DNA from: Cytobacillus firmus NBRC 15306 | GTDB lineage: Bacteria > Bacillota > Bacilli > Bacillales > Cytobacillaceae | Assembly (NCBI RefSeq): GCF_001591465.1 | Contig: NZ_BCUY01000038.1 | Coordinates: 1-37,197, forward strand | Direction: 5' to 3' | Length of the DNA: 37,197 bases | Shown here: piece after piece, positions 7,898 to 17,700 of the stretch | Layout: each line of letters opens with the position of its first letter | How positions within the stretch are numbered: position 1 is the stretch's first letter | Translations under genes and position numbers: made by a program | The notes under the pieces: generated by a model | Told to the model about the DNA's origin: nothing | The model's database searches: none | The model's input: only the letters and a program-made list of their open reading frames with translations

Positions 7898-9355
7898 TTG
7901 GAAGCTTTTGTTAATCAGCTAAACGGCATTTTATGGAGTACACCTGTTATTTATATCTGTTTAGCTATAGGGTTGTTCTTCTCTGTCTTAACTCGATTTT
8001 TACAGGTCCGCCATATCAAGGATATGGTACTGCTCATGTTTAAAGGGAAAAGTTCCGCAGCGGGCGTTTCGTCTTTCCAGGCCTTATCTATTGCTCTTTC
8101 CGGCCGTGTAGGAACTGGTAACATCGCAGGTACTGCCACTGCCATCGCAATGGGTGGACCTGGTGCTGTATTCTGGATGTGGGCCATTGCTTTTATCGGA
8201 GCAGGCAGTGCATTCGTTGAATCGACGCTGGCACAGATTTACAAAGTGAAAAAAGACGGGCTATACCGAGGCGGTCCGGCCTATTATATTGAAAAGGGAA
8301 TCGGAATTAAATGGTTTGCCGTCCTTTTCGCTATTTCTGCATTGCTGGCTATGGCGCTTTTAATGCCTGGCATCCAGTCAAACTCAATTGCACTTGGAAT
8401 GGAAAATGCGTTTGGCATTGATAAAACAGTAACAGGCCTTATTATAATCGGGTTACTTGCACTGATTATTTTCGGCGGTGTTAAGCGTATTGCAAATGTT
8501 GCTCAATATGCTGTACCATTTATGGCTGTGGGTTATATTTTAGTCGCTTTAATTATTATTGGCATGAACATTGGCGAACTGCCTGGTGTTATTTCGTTAA
8601 TTTTCAGCAGTGCCTTTGGTGCAGATTCCATGTTTGGCGGAATTATCGGAAGCGCGATCGCATGGGGAGTCAAGCGCGGTATCTATTCAAACGAAGCTGG
8701 TCAGGGTACAGGCCCGCATGCAGCTGCAGCTGCTGAGGTTTCCCACCCTGCTAAGCAAGGTCTCGTGCAGGCATTCTCTGTATACATTGATACGTTATTC
8801 GTATGTTCCGCAACTGCTTTCATGATTCTATTTACAGGCATGTTCAATACAGTTGGAGCTGATGGAAAGACTCCAATTGTAGAAAACCTTCCTGGAGTGG
8901 AAGCCGGCCCTGGTTTCACACAGGCGGCAGTTGAATCTACACTTCCTGGTTTTGGTGCCGGATTCGTTGCTGTTTCTCTGTTCTTCTTCGCTTTTACAAC
9001 AATTATGGCTTACTATTATATAGCTGAAACAAATGTAGCTTACTTAATTAATGGCAAGAACAGCAAGCTGGCTATGTTTATCCTGAAAATTGTCTTGCTT
9101 GCTGCAACATTCTATGGCGCTGTTAAAACAGCAGGCCTGGCATGGGCTCTCGGAGATGTTGGTTTGGGACTGATGGTTTGGCTGAACTTAATTGCCATCG
9201 TTATCTTAAGAAAACCGGCTCTGATTGCACTGAAAGATTACGAAGCCCAGAAGAAACAAGGTCTTGATCCAGTATTCAATTCCAAAAAGCTTGGCATTAA
9301 AAATGCTGAGTATTGGGAAGAGGAATACAAGCCGCAGGAAGAAAAAGTATCATAA
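7898..9355 (+). CDS. sodium:alanine/glycine symporter, AGCS family (AlsT/GlnT-like)
   Basis: This 485-residue membrane protein belongs to the alanine or glycine:cation symporter family (TC 2.A.25). The family signature is seen in RVGTGNIAGTATAIAMGGPG followed by FWMWAIAFIGAGSAFVEST, and in the second conserved block GVKRGIYSNEAGQGTGPHAAA. About 11 hydrophobic segments are present and the tail is charged. It should import alanine, glycine or glutamine with Na+; the exact substrate is not readable. The start is TTG 7898, seven bases after AAAAAGGGGG; no ATG nearby preserves the conserved N terminus. It is transcribed alone, with a good promoter and terminator. Confidence 0.93.
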   Translation: MEAFVNQLNGILWSTPVIYICLAIGLFFSVLTRFLQVRHIKDMVLLMFKGKSSAAGVSSFQALSIALSGRVGTGNIAGTATAIAMGGPGAVFWMWAIAFIGAGSAFVESTLAQIYKVKKDGLYRGGPAYYIEKGIGIKWFAVLFAISALLAMALLMPGIQSNSIALGMENAFGIDKTVTGLIIIGLLALIIFGGVKRIANVAQYAVPFMAVGYILVALIIIGMNIGELPGVISLIFSSAFGADSMFGGIIGSAIAWGVKRGIYSNEAGQGTGPHAAAAAEVSHPAKQGLVQAFSVYIDTLFVCSATAFMILFTGMFNTVGADGKTPIVENLPGVEAGPGFTQAAVESTLPGFGAGFVAVSLFFFAFTTIMAYYYIAETNVAYLINGKNSKLAMFILKIVLLAATFYGAVKTAGLAWALGDVGLGLMVWLNLIAIVILRKPALIALKDYEAQKKQGLDPVFNSKKLGIKNAEYWEEEYKPQEEKVS

Positions 9356-9369
9356 TAGAAAGATAAGAG

Positions 9370-9397
9370 ATGTCCGGCTGATGCCGGGCATTTTTTT
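9370..9397 (+). terminator. intrinsic terminator after the AGCS symporter gene
   Basis: ATGTCCGGC pairs with GCCGGGCAT (one G-U pair) around a TGAT loop, followed by seven T. Confidence 0.9.
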
Positions 9398-9420
9398 ACA
9401 ATCTTTAAACTACTTTTACA
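9395..9420 (+). promoter_or_regulatory. possible PhoP-box-like repeats upstream of phoX
   Basis: Three TTTACA-like hexamers occur: TTTACA at 9395, TTTAAA at 9404 and TTTACA at 9415. The last two are spaced 11 bases apart, as in Bacillus Pho boxes (TT[A/T/C]ACA repeats). A weak TTTAGT-N17-TACATA promoter lies at 9461-9489. The region is AT-rich and the first repeat overlaps the preceding terminator tail, so this is only suggestive. Confidence 0.3.
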
Positions 9421-9533
9421 ATTTTCAGGTTATTTCTTAGCATTCCCTTAATATTCATCTTTTAGTATTGTACTTGGGTTTGGTACATAAATACGATGAA
9501 AACATTATTAAATAATATGAAGAGGTGCTGAGG

Positions 9534-11174
9534 ATGTCAGAATTGAATCGCCGCAAATTTTTAACGTATGTAGGTACAGGTGTGGGAGCTTTAACTGTAG
9601 CTTCGACAGGTTTGGGGACAATGGTTCCAAAAGCGGAAGCTAAGGGTGTTGAGGCAGCCTCCCATTTATTCGGATTCCAGAAGAAAATCTCTGGATTAAA
9701 TTTTAAGCCGATTGACCCGACAGATAAAGATGACCTTGTTTTACCGCGTGGATACAAATACGATGTTGTGGCAGCATATGGAGATGTCATTAACAAAAAA
9801 GGCGATACATTCGGCTTTAACAATGACTTTACATTATATTTTCCAATTGATAAGGACAAGCGTGGTCTCTTATGGGTGAATCATGAATATTCAAGCGATC
9901 TATTTGTTCATGGTGCAAGGCCGGCAAATGGCAAGTATACGGCAGCGCAAATTCAGAAAATGCTATACAACCAGGGAGGATCAATTATCGAGGTATACCG
10001 TGATAAAGAAGGCACCTGGAAAATGGACACGGATTCCAAATATGCGCGCCGTATTACAGGCTTGACTCCATTCCAGCTCACAGGTCCTGCCAAAGGTTCA
10101 AAAGCAGTGGGTGGTGCAACGAATGTACAGGGAACTTTTGCTAATTGTTCAGGCGGCATGACATTGTGGGGCACGGTTTTATCAGCTGAGGAGAATTTCG
10201 AATCTACCTCAAAGGATGCAGGATTAAATGAAACACATTATGGCTGGATTGTGGAAATCGATCCGTTTGATCCTAATTTCAAGCCGCGCAAGCACACCGC
10301 CCTTGGTCGCTTTAACCATGAAAATGCAGCAGTCGGCCTGACCAATGACAATCGGGTTGTGGTTTATATGGGTGATGATAAGAAAGATGCATGCGTGTAT
10401 AAGTTCATCAGCAAAAATAAATATGTAAAATCCCGCGGAAAAGCAAATGCAGACCTTCTTGAAGAAGGGACGCTTTATGTGGCTAATATGGGCAGCGGAA
10501 AATGGGTGCCATTAACTATCGAAAATGTGCAGAAAGCTGTCAAGGGGAATGCAGATCTTTTAAAGAAATTCCAAACACAGGCCGATGTGGCTGTTCACTG
10601 CCATGAAGCAGCTCTGCTTGTTGGCGGAACACCTACTGACCGTCCGGAAGATGTGGAAATCAGCCCGTTCGATAAAACGGTATTCATTGCCCACACCAAC
10701 AATGACAAACATGGCAACTTTCACGGCCATATTACTAGATTTATTGAAGAGGGAGATGACTTGGGTGCACTGACTTTTGATTTTGAAATTTTCGCAGCCG
10801 GCGGAAAACAGAGTGGCTTCAGTGCACCTGATAATCTAACTTTCGATAGCCTTGGCAATCTCTGGACGGTAACAGATATGTCATCAAGCAAGCTGAATAC
10901 AGGAATCTACACGCATTTCGCCAACAATGGCATGTTCGTCATCCCGACTATCGGAAAAAATACCGGCGAAGCCTTTCAGTTTGCTTCAGCTCCCGTTGAA
11001 GCAGAACTAACTGGACCATCCTTTACACCAAACGAAACAACCCTGTTCCTGTCCATTCAGCATCCGGGAGAAGAGACGGAAGACCTGAACAATCTGACAA
11101 GCAAATGGCCGCACCGCAAGGGAGATACTATGCCGCGCCCGGGAGTTGTGGCGATTACAGGCTTCAAATACTAG
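9534..11174 (+). CDS. phoX: Tat-exported alkaline phosphatase PhoX
   Basis: The protein (546 residues from ATG 9534) belongs to the PhoX/DUF839 family of calcium- and iron-dependent phosphatases, which release phosphate from organic esters outside the membrane. The N terminus is a twin-arginine signal peptide: NRRKFLT, a hydrophobic stretch, then an AEA cleavage site near residue 38. Family segments seen include LWVNHEY, CSGGMTLWGTVLSAEENFE, DNLTFDSLGNLW and the C-terminal PSFTPNETTLFLSIQHPGE. A GTG at 9525 is in frame but lies inside the AGAGGTG ribosome site, so ATG 9534 is preferred. tatA follows 9 bases after the stop, and then tatC. The arrangement parallels phoD-tatAd-tatCd of B. subtilis, with a different phosphatase. 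Confidence 0.93.
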   Translation: MSELNRRKFLTYVGTGVGALTVASTGLGTMVPKAEAKGVEAASHLFGFQKKISGLNFKPIDPTDKDDLVLPRGYKYDVVAAYGDVINKKGDTFGFNNDFTLYFPIDKDKRGLLWVNHEYSSDLFVHGARPANGKYTAAQIQKMLYNQGGSIIEVYRDKEGTWKMDTDSKYARRITGLTPFQLTGPAKGSKAVGGATNVQGTFANCSGGMTLWGTVLSAEENFESTSKDAGLNETHYGWIVEIDPFDPNFKPRKHTALGRFNHENAAVGLTNDNRVVVYMGDDKKDACVYKFISKNKYVKSRGKANADLLEEGTLYVANMGSGKWVPLTIENVQKAVKGNADLLKKFQTQADVAVHCHEAALLVGGTPTDRPEDVEISPFDKTVFIAHTNNDKHGNFHGHITRFIEEGDDLGALTFDFEIFAAGGKQSGFSAPDNLTFDSLGNLWTVTDMSSSKLNTGIYTHFANNGMFVIPTIGKNTGEAFQFASAPVEAELTGPSFTPNETTLFLSIQHPGEETEDLNNLTSKWPHRKGDTMPRPGVVAITGFKY

Positions 11175-11183
11175 GAGGTTATT

Positions 11184-11369
11184 ATGCTATCAAATATCGG
11201 GATACCAGGATTGATTATTGTTCTAGTGCTGGCGCTGATCATTTTCGGCCCATCCAAGCTTCCTGAAATCGGCAGGGCATTCGGCACAACCCTGAAAGAA
11301 TTCAAGAAATCCACACGCGAACTTGTTTCCGACGAACAGCCGGAAGAAAAGAAAAAAGAATTGCTATAA
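11184..11369 (+). CDS. tatA: twin-arginine translocase subunit TatA
   Basis: The protein has 61 residues: a short N terminus, one transmembrane helix ending in the conserved [14 protein letters not shown] hinge, an amphipathic helix and an acidic-basic tail. This is the full TatA/TatE pattern; Gram-positive TatA also fulfils the TatB role. It polymerises to form the passage for folded, cofactor-loaded proteins such as PhoX. AGGAGG overlapping the end of phoX sits correctly before ATG 11184, so phoX and tatA are almost certainly co-transcribed. Confidence 0.95.
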   Translation: MLSNIGIPGLIIVLVLALIIFGPSKLPEIGRAFGTTLKEFKKSTRELVSDEQPEEKKKELL

Positions 11370-11379
11370 GAATGAATAG

Positions 11380-11406
11380 GGAAGGGAGGATATCTTCCTT
11401 CCTTTT
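11380..11406 (+). terminator. terminator-like hairpin between tatA and tatC
   Basis: GGAAGGGAG pairs with CTTCCTTCC (9 bp, one G-U pair) around a GATAT loop, and TTTTATAT follows. It lies inside the apparent operon. It could be a partial terminator that lets tatA be made in excess over tatC, or an mRNA-stabilising 3' end for phoX-tatA. No promoter for tatC is obvious in the 18 bases that remain. Confidence 0.6.
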
Positions 11407-11423
11407 ATATTGAGGTGATTAAT

Positions 11424-12149
11424 ATGAATAATGAGGCAGTAAATGTTCTCCAGCATTTTGAAGAGCTCCGGAAGAGGCTGATGATTATATCTGCTGTTTT
11501 TATAGCGTTCTTGGCACTATCCTTTATTTTTGTCAGCGACCTTTACCAGTGGCTGGTTAAAGATCTGGACTTTAAATTGGCAGTTCTCGGGCCCTCTGAG
11601 ATTCTATGGGCCTATTTTATGCTTGCGTCTGTTGTCGCCATCGCAGCCGCCATCCCGGTTGCTGCCCATCAAATCTGGCTGTTCGTCAGCCCGGCGCTTA
11701 CCGGAATGGAAAAAAAGGTAGCCTTATCCTATATTCCCGCGTTATTTTTCCTGTTCATTACCGGTATAGCATTCGGATATTTCATTCTTTTGCCGCTGGT
11801 TCTGAATTTTTTAATGACCTTATCGGGAGATATGTTCACCGCCTTTTTTACAACGGAAAAATACTTTCAATTCGTGCTCCATTTAACACTGCCATTCGGC
11901 TTTCTGTTCGAGCTTCCGGTGGTGATTATGTTCCTGACCAGCCTTGGCATCCTCAATCCCTATTCGCTGCAGAAGATAAGGAAGTATGCCTATTTCGTGC
12001 TGATTGTGGTTGCAATATTAGTCACACCGCCTGATTTAATTTCAGATATATTGGTCACATTGCCTCTCCTGCTGCTGTACGAGGCGAGTGTGAGCCTGTC
12101 CAAAATTATATATAATAGAAAGCTGAAAAAGCAGGCTGTTTTGCAGTAA
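11424..12149 (+). CDS. tatC: Sec-independent protein translocase subunit TatC
   Basis: The protein (241 residues from ATG 11424) has six predicted membrane helices. The cytoplasmic N-terminal region HFEELRKRLMI, which contacts twin-arginine signals, is present, as are the conserved internal Pro-rich loop with FVSPALTGMEKK and the FLFELPVVIMFL helix. It is the substrate-receptor half of the TatAC translocase. GAGGTGATT lies 5 bases before ATG 11424; the upstream GTG 11415 is part of that ribosome site. The pairing with phoX suggests a translocase used mainly for this phosphatase. No strong terminator follows; only a weak GGAGTTAACTCC palindrome lies downstream. Confidence 0.95.
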   Translation: MNNEAVNVLQHFEELRKRLMIISAVFIAFLALSFIFVSDLYQWLVKDLDFKLAVLGPSEILWAYFMLASVVAIAAAIPVAAHQIWLFVSPALTGMEKKVALSYIPALFFLFITGIAFGYFILLPLVLNFLMTLSGDMFTAFFTTEKYFQFVLHLTLPFGFLFELPVVIMFLTSLGILNPYSLQKIRKYAYFVLIVVAILVTPPDLISDILVTLPLLLLYEASVSLSKIIYNRKLKKQAVLQ

Positions 12150-12254
12150 AGAATGAACATTGGAATTATTTTCAAACCGCATATTGGATATTTATGGAGT
12201 TAACTCCTTTCTTAAATGGGTATAGCCAATTAAGTCATTTAAGGAGTGTGAGGC

Positions 12255-13129
12255 ATGAGAGCTGTAACCTACCAGGGAGCGAAAGATATTCAAGTGAAAA
12301 ATGTAGAGGATCCCAGAATTGAAAAAAGGGATGATGTTATTATCCGGATCACGTCAACAGCCATTTGCGGATCGGATCTTCACTTATATCAGGGAAACAT
12401 GCCATTGGGGCCCGGGTATATTATCGGGCATGAACCGATGGGAATCGTCGTGGAGACAGGCCCTGATGTGACGCGGGTAAAAAAAGGCGACAGGGTAGTC
12501 ATCCCATTTAATGTGTCGTGCGGGCATTGCTTCTATTGCCAGCATGATATGGAAAGCCAATGTGATAATTCCAACCCCCATAACGATTCAGGCGGCTATT
12601 TTGGCGGGTAATAGCAGTCGACCATCTTGATTACCGCCTGAATCACGCCAAACTCACCAATGATGTGGAGGTCTATGACTTCACGAAATATGATGACATG
12701 GGTGCTTATCTAAAAGAAATTACCCAAGGCGGAGCTGATGTGGTCATCGATTGTGTGGGCATGGACGGAAAGAAATCCGCAGTGGAAAAAATTGAACAGA
12801 AGCTGAAGCTGCAAGGCGGAACGCTTGGTCCTATCCAAATTGCGACGAAAGCTGTACGTAAATTTGGGACCGTCCAGCTGACAGGTGTGTACGGGCTGAC
12901 ATACAACATGTTCCCGCTGGAGGAATTTTTCTCGAGAAATGTTACCATTAAAATGGGACAAGCCCCTGTTGTGCACTACATGCCTGAGCTGTTCGAAAAA
13001 ATCACAAACAAGGAATTTGATCCAAAGTCGATCATTACTCATCAGATTCCCCTTGAAGAAGCAGATCGTGCATATAAGATTTTTAATGACCATGAAGATG
13101 ACTGCATTAAAGTCATCTTAAAACCTTAG
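12255..13129 (+). pseudogene. zinc-dependent alcohol dehydrogenase, internal deletion
   Basis: Two fragments of one medium-chain dehydrogenase gene are visible. Codons from ATG 12255 give the N-terminal zinc domain: CGSD with GHEPMG for the catalytic zinc, and a structural-zinc cysteine cluster CGHCFYC. That frame stops at 12609-12611, right after GGYFGG. Reading resumes in another frame at about 12609 with VIAVDHLDYRLNHAKL and continues to the normal C terminus ILKP at 13129. Compared with a usual family length near 380 residues, roughly 80 residues are missing, including the glycine-rich NAD-binding motif. I infer a frame-changing deletion at the GGCGG junction, so a functional enzyme is not expected. 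A good AAGGAGTGTGAGG ribosome site still precedes the start. Confidence 0.85.
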
Positions 13130-13141
13130 CTGTTATACACG

Positions 13142-13173
13142 AACCGGCCTGAATATACCAGGGCCGGTTTTTT
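13142..13173 (+). terminator. intrinsic terminator after the ADH pseudogene
   Basis: AACCGGCC pairs with GGCCGGTT around a loop of about a dozen bases, followed by TTTT. Confidence 0.85.
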
Positions 13174-13271
13174 GAAGTTTAAGAATATAACATAATATAC
13201 ATGTTTCGACACAAACGTATATAATAGTTCTAAAGGCACGTTATTAATTGAGTTAACCAAGGAGCATGTAA

Positions 13272-14510
13272 ATGAAAGGCTTTAATCAAGATACTTTGAT
13301 GATAGAAGAAACAAAAGCAGTCACCCTTTTTATCTGGCTGTTTTATATTATTTTAACACTTTATGATTTATTTTATTATTTTCTGCTTCCCCTCAACACA
13401 GGCGGCACTGCCGGGCTGCCACATGGCGGGCTTGGATGGGGGTATTATCTGGCTATTATCGGACTCCTGCCCTTAGCGCTGTATTTAATCAGGACAAAAC
13501 GCCCTTTTCAGGTAAAATACTTATTTTTTGCAGGTTTTTTTCTGATAGATTTTAGTAACAGCATGCTGATCTATTTTGGTGAGTCGAAGGAATTTCAGAG
13601 TGGAAGCGCAGTAGAACTTTTGTTTATTATTTTTGCGCCGATTTTTGTGAATAAGCGCTATTTCTGGATAGTAACCAGCGGAATGATAGCAAAGTATTTT
13701 CTGGCTGGTTTACTGTTGAGCAGCCAAAAGACAATGGTGCCAATCGTGCTAATGGTCATTTTTTCAAGTGTTTCATATGTTCTGCTGAACCGCTTCTATT
13801 CATATATTCACTCACTGACAGGTATTTTCCAGGAACTTCGCCAGACGGAAAAGCTGGCTGCTGTCGGACAGATGGCTTCGGCAGTGGGCCACGAAGTGAG
13901 AAATCCTTTAGCAGCATTAAGAGGGTTTACTCAGCTGCAGATGGAAAAGCATCCTGAAGATAGGGATCGATATAAAATTATGATTGAGGAAATCGACCGC
14001 ATTAATCTGATTGCCGATGACCTTATGATCCTCAGCAAACCAAGGCTGCCAATGTTTAAAAGGGTTGAACTGAATGCAGTGATTCAATACGTCCTCTCGA
14101 TTATTAAAGAACAGGCAGCCAATCAGAATATCCGTTTTGAAACAGAAAATCTGGAAGCTGTTCCTAAAGTTCAGTGCGACGAAAATATGCTGAAGCAGGC
14201 TTTTATTAATTTGGTCAAGAATGCGATGGAATCTATGACAGAAGGCGGCACAATTGTGATTTCGGCCAAAGTGGTGGAGGGTGACCAGGTCTTGATCCGC
14301 ATTAAAGATGAAGGCTGCGGGATCGATGCAGAAAATATGGAACGGGTTGTGGATCCATTTTATACAACTAAGCCGGATGGAACCGGTTTAGGGCTGATGG
14401 TTACCAAGCAAATTGTGGATGAACACAGGGCGGGAATCACGTTTGAAAGTGAAAAGGGGATAGGGACAATTGTGACTCTTACTATTCCTATAGAGCAGCC
14501 AACCCAATAA
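13272..14510 (+). CDS. orphan membrane sensor histidine kinase (sporulation-kinase-like)
   Basis: The protein (412 residues) has about six membrane helices in the first 185 residues with little extracellular sequence, resembling KinB-type integral-membrane sensing. The HisKA domain follows with phospho-acceptor His207 in GHEVRNPLAALRGF, then HATPase_c with N box NLVKNAMES, G1 DEGCGI, F box DPFYTTK and G2 GTGLGL. The H-box wording is typical of Bacillus kinases feeding the Spo0F-Spo0A phosphorelay, but no response regulator is adjacent, so the partner is inferred. AAGGAG lies 8 bases before ATG. A TATAAT and a perfect TTCGACA heptamer (0A-box complement) lie 47-67 bases upstream. A terminator follows. 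Confidence 0.88.
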   Translation: MKGFNQDTLMIEETKAVTLFIWLFYIILTLYDLFYYFLLPLNTGGTAGLPHGGLGWGYYLAIIGLLPLALYLIRTKRPFQVKYLFFAGFFLIDFSNSMLIYFGESKEFQSGSAVELLFIIFAPIFVNKRYFWIVTSGMIAKYFLAGLLLSSQKTMVPIVLMVIFSSVSYVLLNRFYSYIHSLTGIFQELRQTEKLAAVGQMASAVGHEVRNPLAALRGFTQLQMEKHPEDRDRYKIMIEEIDRINLIADDLMILSKPRLPMFKRVELNAVIQYVLSIIKEQAANQNIRFETENLEAVPKVQCDENMLKQAFINLVKNAMESMTEGGTIVISAKVVEGDQVLIRIKDEGCGIDAENMERVVDPFYTTKPDGTGLGLMVTKQIVDEHRAGITFESEKGIGTIVTLTIPIEQPTQ

Positions 14511-14593
14511 AAGAATTCAGGGTGATGTCATTTAATATACAGGGCAGACCTGGAAATTAGTAACTGACATTATAATAATACTATTCGAAATCG

Positions 14594-14622
14594 TACAGCA
14601 CCCTATGAGGGTGCTGTATTTT
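14594..14622 (+). terminator. intrinsic terminator after the histidine kinase
   Basis: TACAGCACCC pairs perfectly with GGGTGCTGTA around a TATGA loop and is followed by TTTT. It lies about 80 bases after the kinase stop codon; the intervening bases hold no recognisable feature. Confidence 0.85.
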
Positions 14623-14769
14623 ATTAGGCAAATAGGCTTCTTTTTACAAAAATTTAATAATTTTCCTATGTTAATTCCGACTAATTGCTCATTCTCAAAT
14701 AAGTCTAAAAATAGATAGAATTATGAATGTTATCATCCTAATCTACTAAAATCGAGGAGATGTATTCAT

Positions 14770-17700
14770 TTGAAAAATCCTGCGCGCAAATTAGGTAAAA
14801 CAATTCTTGCTGCAACGATGTCCCTATCTGTCTTAGCAGCACCTGTTTCATATGATTCTGTCATGGCGGCAAAACCTGATCATGCGAGTAAACCGGAACA
14901 CAAATTCAGCCATGAAGTAAGCCTGCGGATACTGGGAACAACAGATATACATACACACCTTTATAACTATGATTATTATAAAGATGCAGAAACCATTGAA
15001 TTTGGACTGGCTAAAACAGCTACCTTAATCAAACAGGCAAGAAAAGAAGCAAAGAATACATTATTATTTGACAACGGCGACCTCATTCAGGGAAATCCGC
15101 TTGGCGATTATAAAGCAAAAGTAGATCAGCTTGAGGATGGGGAAATGCATCCTGTATTCAAGGCTATGGAACTATTAGATTATGATGCCGCTACGGTAGG
15201 AAACCATGAATTCAACTATGGCCTCGATTATTTGGATGAAGTCCTGGATGATTCGCCATTTCCTTATGTAAATGCCAATGTCTATAAAGAGGACCACGAT
15301 CAAAATCCGAAAAACGATAAAAATTACTTTAAACCATATAAAATCATCAAGAAAAAAGTGGTTGACGAAAAAGGCCGAAAACAGGTCATTAAGGTTGGGG
15401 TTATCGGTGCTGTGACTCCGCAGATTACCCAATGGGACAAAGCCAATCTTGATGGGAAAATCATCACGAAAGACATTGTAAAATCAGTAGAAGCCAATAT
15501 TCCTAAAATGAAAGAAGAAGGTGCGGACATTATCATTGCACTTGCGCACTCCGGCATGGGGGACGCGGCATATGCTGAGATGGAAGAAAATGCAGCCTAC
15601 GACTTAACTAAAGTGGAAGGCATTGATGCGGTCATTTCCGGACACAACCATAAGAATTTTCCGGGAGATTTCACCGATCTTCCTGGAGTGGATACAGAAA
15701 AGGGAACGGTCAACGGAGTGCCGTTCATCATGCCGGGCAGCTGGGGCAACCAGCTTGGTGTGATGGACCTGACCATTGCCAAGGTAAAGGGCAAGTGGCA
15801 GGTTAAGGATTCCCAGTCATCTTTAAGGTCTATTTTTAGAAGCTATAAAAATGAATCCGGCGCGACCGTCAAGGAAAGCCTTGCAGATGCAGATCCTGCT
15901 ATTTTGAAGGCTGTGAAGGAAGAGCATGAAGGCACCGTGAATTATGTCCGCCAGCCTGTAGGGGAAACGACAGCTGATATTCACAGTTATTTTGCCCTTG
16001 TAAAAGATGATCCTTCCATTCAAATTGTAACGAATGCACAGAAGTGGTATATCGAGAAGCAATTAAAAGGAACACCGGATGAAGATACACCAGTGCTTTC
16101 TGCCGGAGCTCCTTTTAAAGCAGGCGGACGCAACGGGGCGAGCTATTACACTTTTATCCCTGAGGGCACAATCGCCATTAAAAATGTAGCCGATTTATAC
16201 CTGTATCCGAATACAGTCGCAACGGTAAAAATCAAAGGAGCAGATGTGAAAGAATGGCTTGAAATGTCTGCAGGCCAGTTCAATCAGATCAAACAAAATG
16301 AAGCGGGAGAACAGTCATTGATTAATAATGATTTCCCAACCTATAACTATGATGTAATCGATGGTGTGACATATGAGGTCGATGTCACAGAACCTGCTAA
16401 GTATGATAAAGATGGCAAATTAGTTAATGCAGAAGCCAACAGAATTAAAAATCTTCAGTATAACGGGGCGCCTATTGATTTAGATCAGGAATTCATTGTA
16501 GTAACAAATAACTATCGTGCCAGCGGCAATTTCCCTGGAGTAAGAAACAATACGGCAGCAGAGCTGTATCCCGACGAAAATCGCCAGGCGATTATTGATT
16601 ACATCCGTGAAGAACAAACCATCGATCCTTCTGCCGATGCCAACTGGTCTTTTGCGCCGGTTGCCGGTGATGTAAACGTAACATTCGAATCTTCACCGGA
16701 TGCAAAGGATGCGATTGCTGAAGGCAGCGGAATCGGCTATGCGGGGGAAGCAGCCAATGGCTTTGCGAAATATTCGCTTCAATTCCCGGAGCCAAAGCCA
16801 TTTGAAGTCCAACTTTTGGGCATCAATGATTTCCATGGTCAGCTTGATACATTTAATTCCGGTTTGAATGCGGGTGGAATCGAGTATTTAGCTGCACACT
16901 TAAAACAGCGTGAAGCAGAGAATCCCAATACAATTATGCTGCATGCAGGTGATGCAGTAGGGGCGAGCTCCCCTGTTTCGGCCCTTCTTCAGGACGAGCC
17001 AACAATTAAAATGCTTAATGAGATCGGCTTTGATATAGGTACAGTCGGCAACCATGAATTCGATGAAGGGGTAGACGAAATGCGACGCCTTATCAATGGC
17101 GGGGCCCATCCAAAAACTGTGGAGAAGTATGGCGAGTTTGAAGGAGCAAACTTCCCGTATGTTGCAGCTAATGTAGTGGATGAAACAACAAAGGAGCCAA
17201 TCCTTGATCCCTATGTAATTAAAGAAGTAAATGGAGTGCCAGTCGGCTTTATTGGCATTGCCTATTCCGATACTCCTGGAATTGTTACGCCAAGCGGAAC
17301 GGCAGGTGTAGAATTCACGGACGAAGCGGAAGCAATCAACAAGTACACGGCAGAGCTGAAGGAGCAGGGCGTTAAATCGATTGTGGTCATTACTCACAAT
17401 CCTGCAGTGTCTGATTTGGATGGGGCTAATCCTCAGGAAGAACTCGCAGAAATTGCAAATGCGGTTGATGATGAAGTGGATGTGATGTTCGGCGGGCACA
17501 ATCATAAGTACACAAACACTGTAGTAAACGGAAAATTGCTTGTTCAATCCTATTCATATGGTACAGCTTTCTCTGATGTTGATTTAACAATTGATCCGGT
17601 TTCCGGAGATATTGTTGCTAAAAAAGCTGAAATCGTAAACGCTGCACGTGATATTGAACCAGATGCTGTAATCAAGGAAATGCTGGATGCTTATGTTGCT

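Noticed and set aside
12197-12208. GGAGTTAACTCC palindrome after tatC as a terminator
   Set aside because: The possible stem is only about four base pairs and the T run is broken, so it is too weak to call.
16900-17547. 215-codon minus-strand frame
   Set aside because: It is antisense to the second nucleotidase unit, whose catalytic motifs are intact; no start signals are present.
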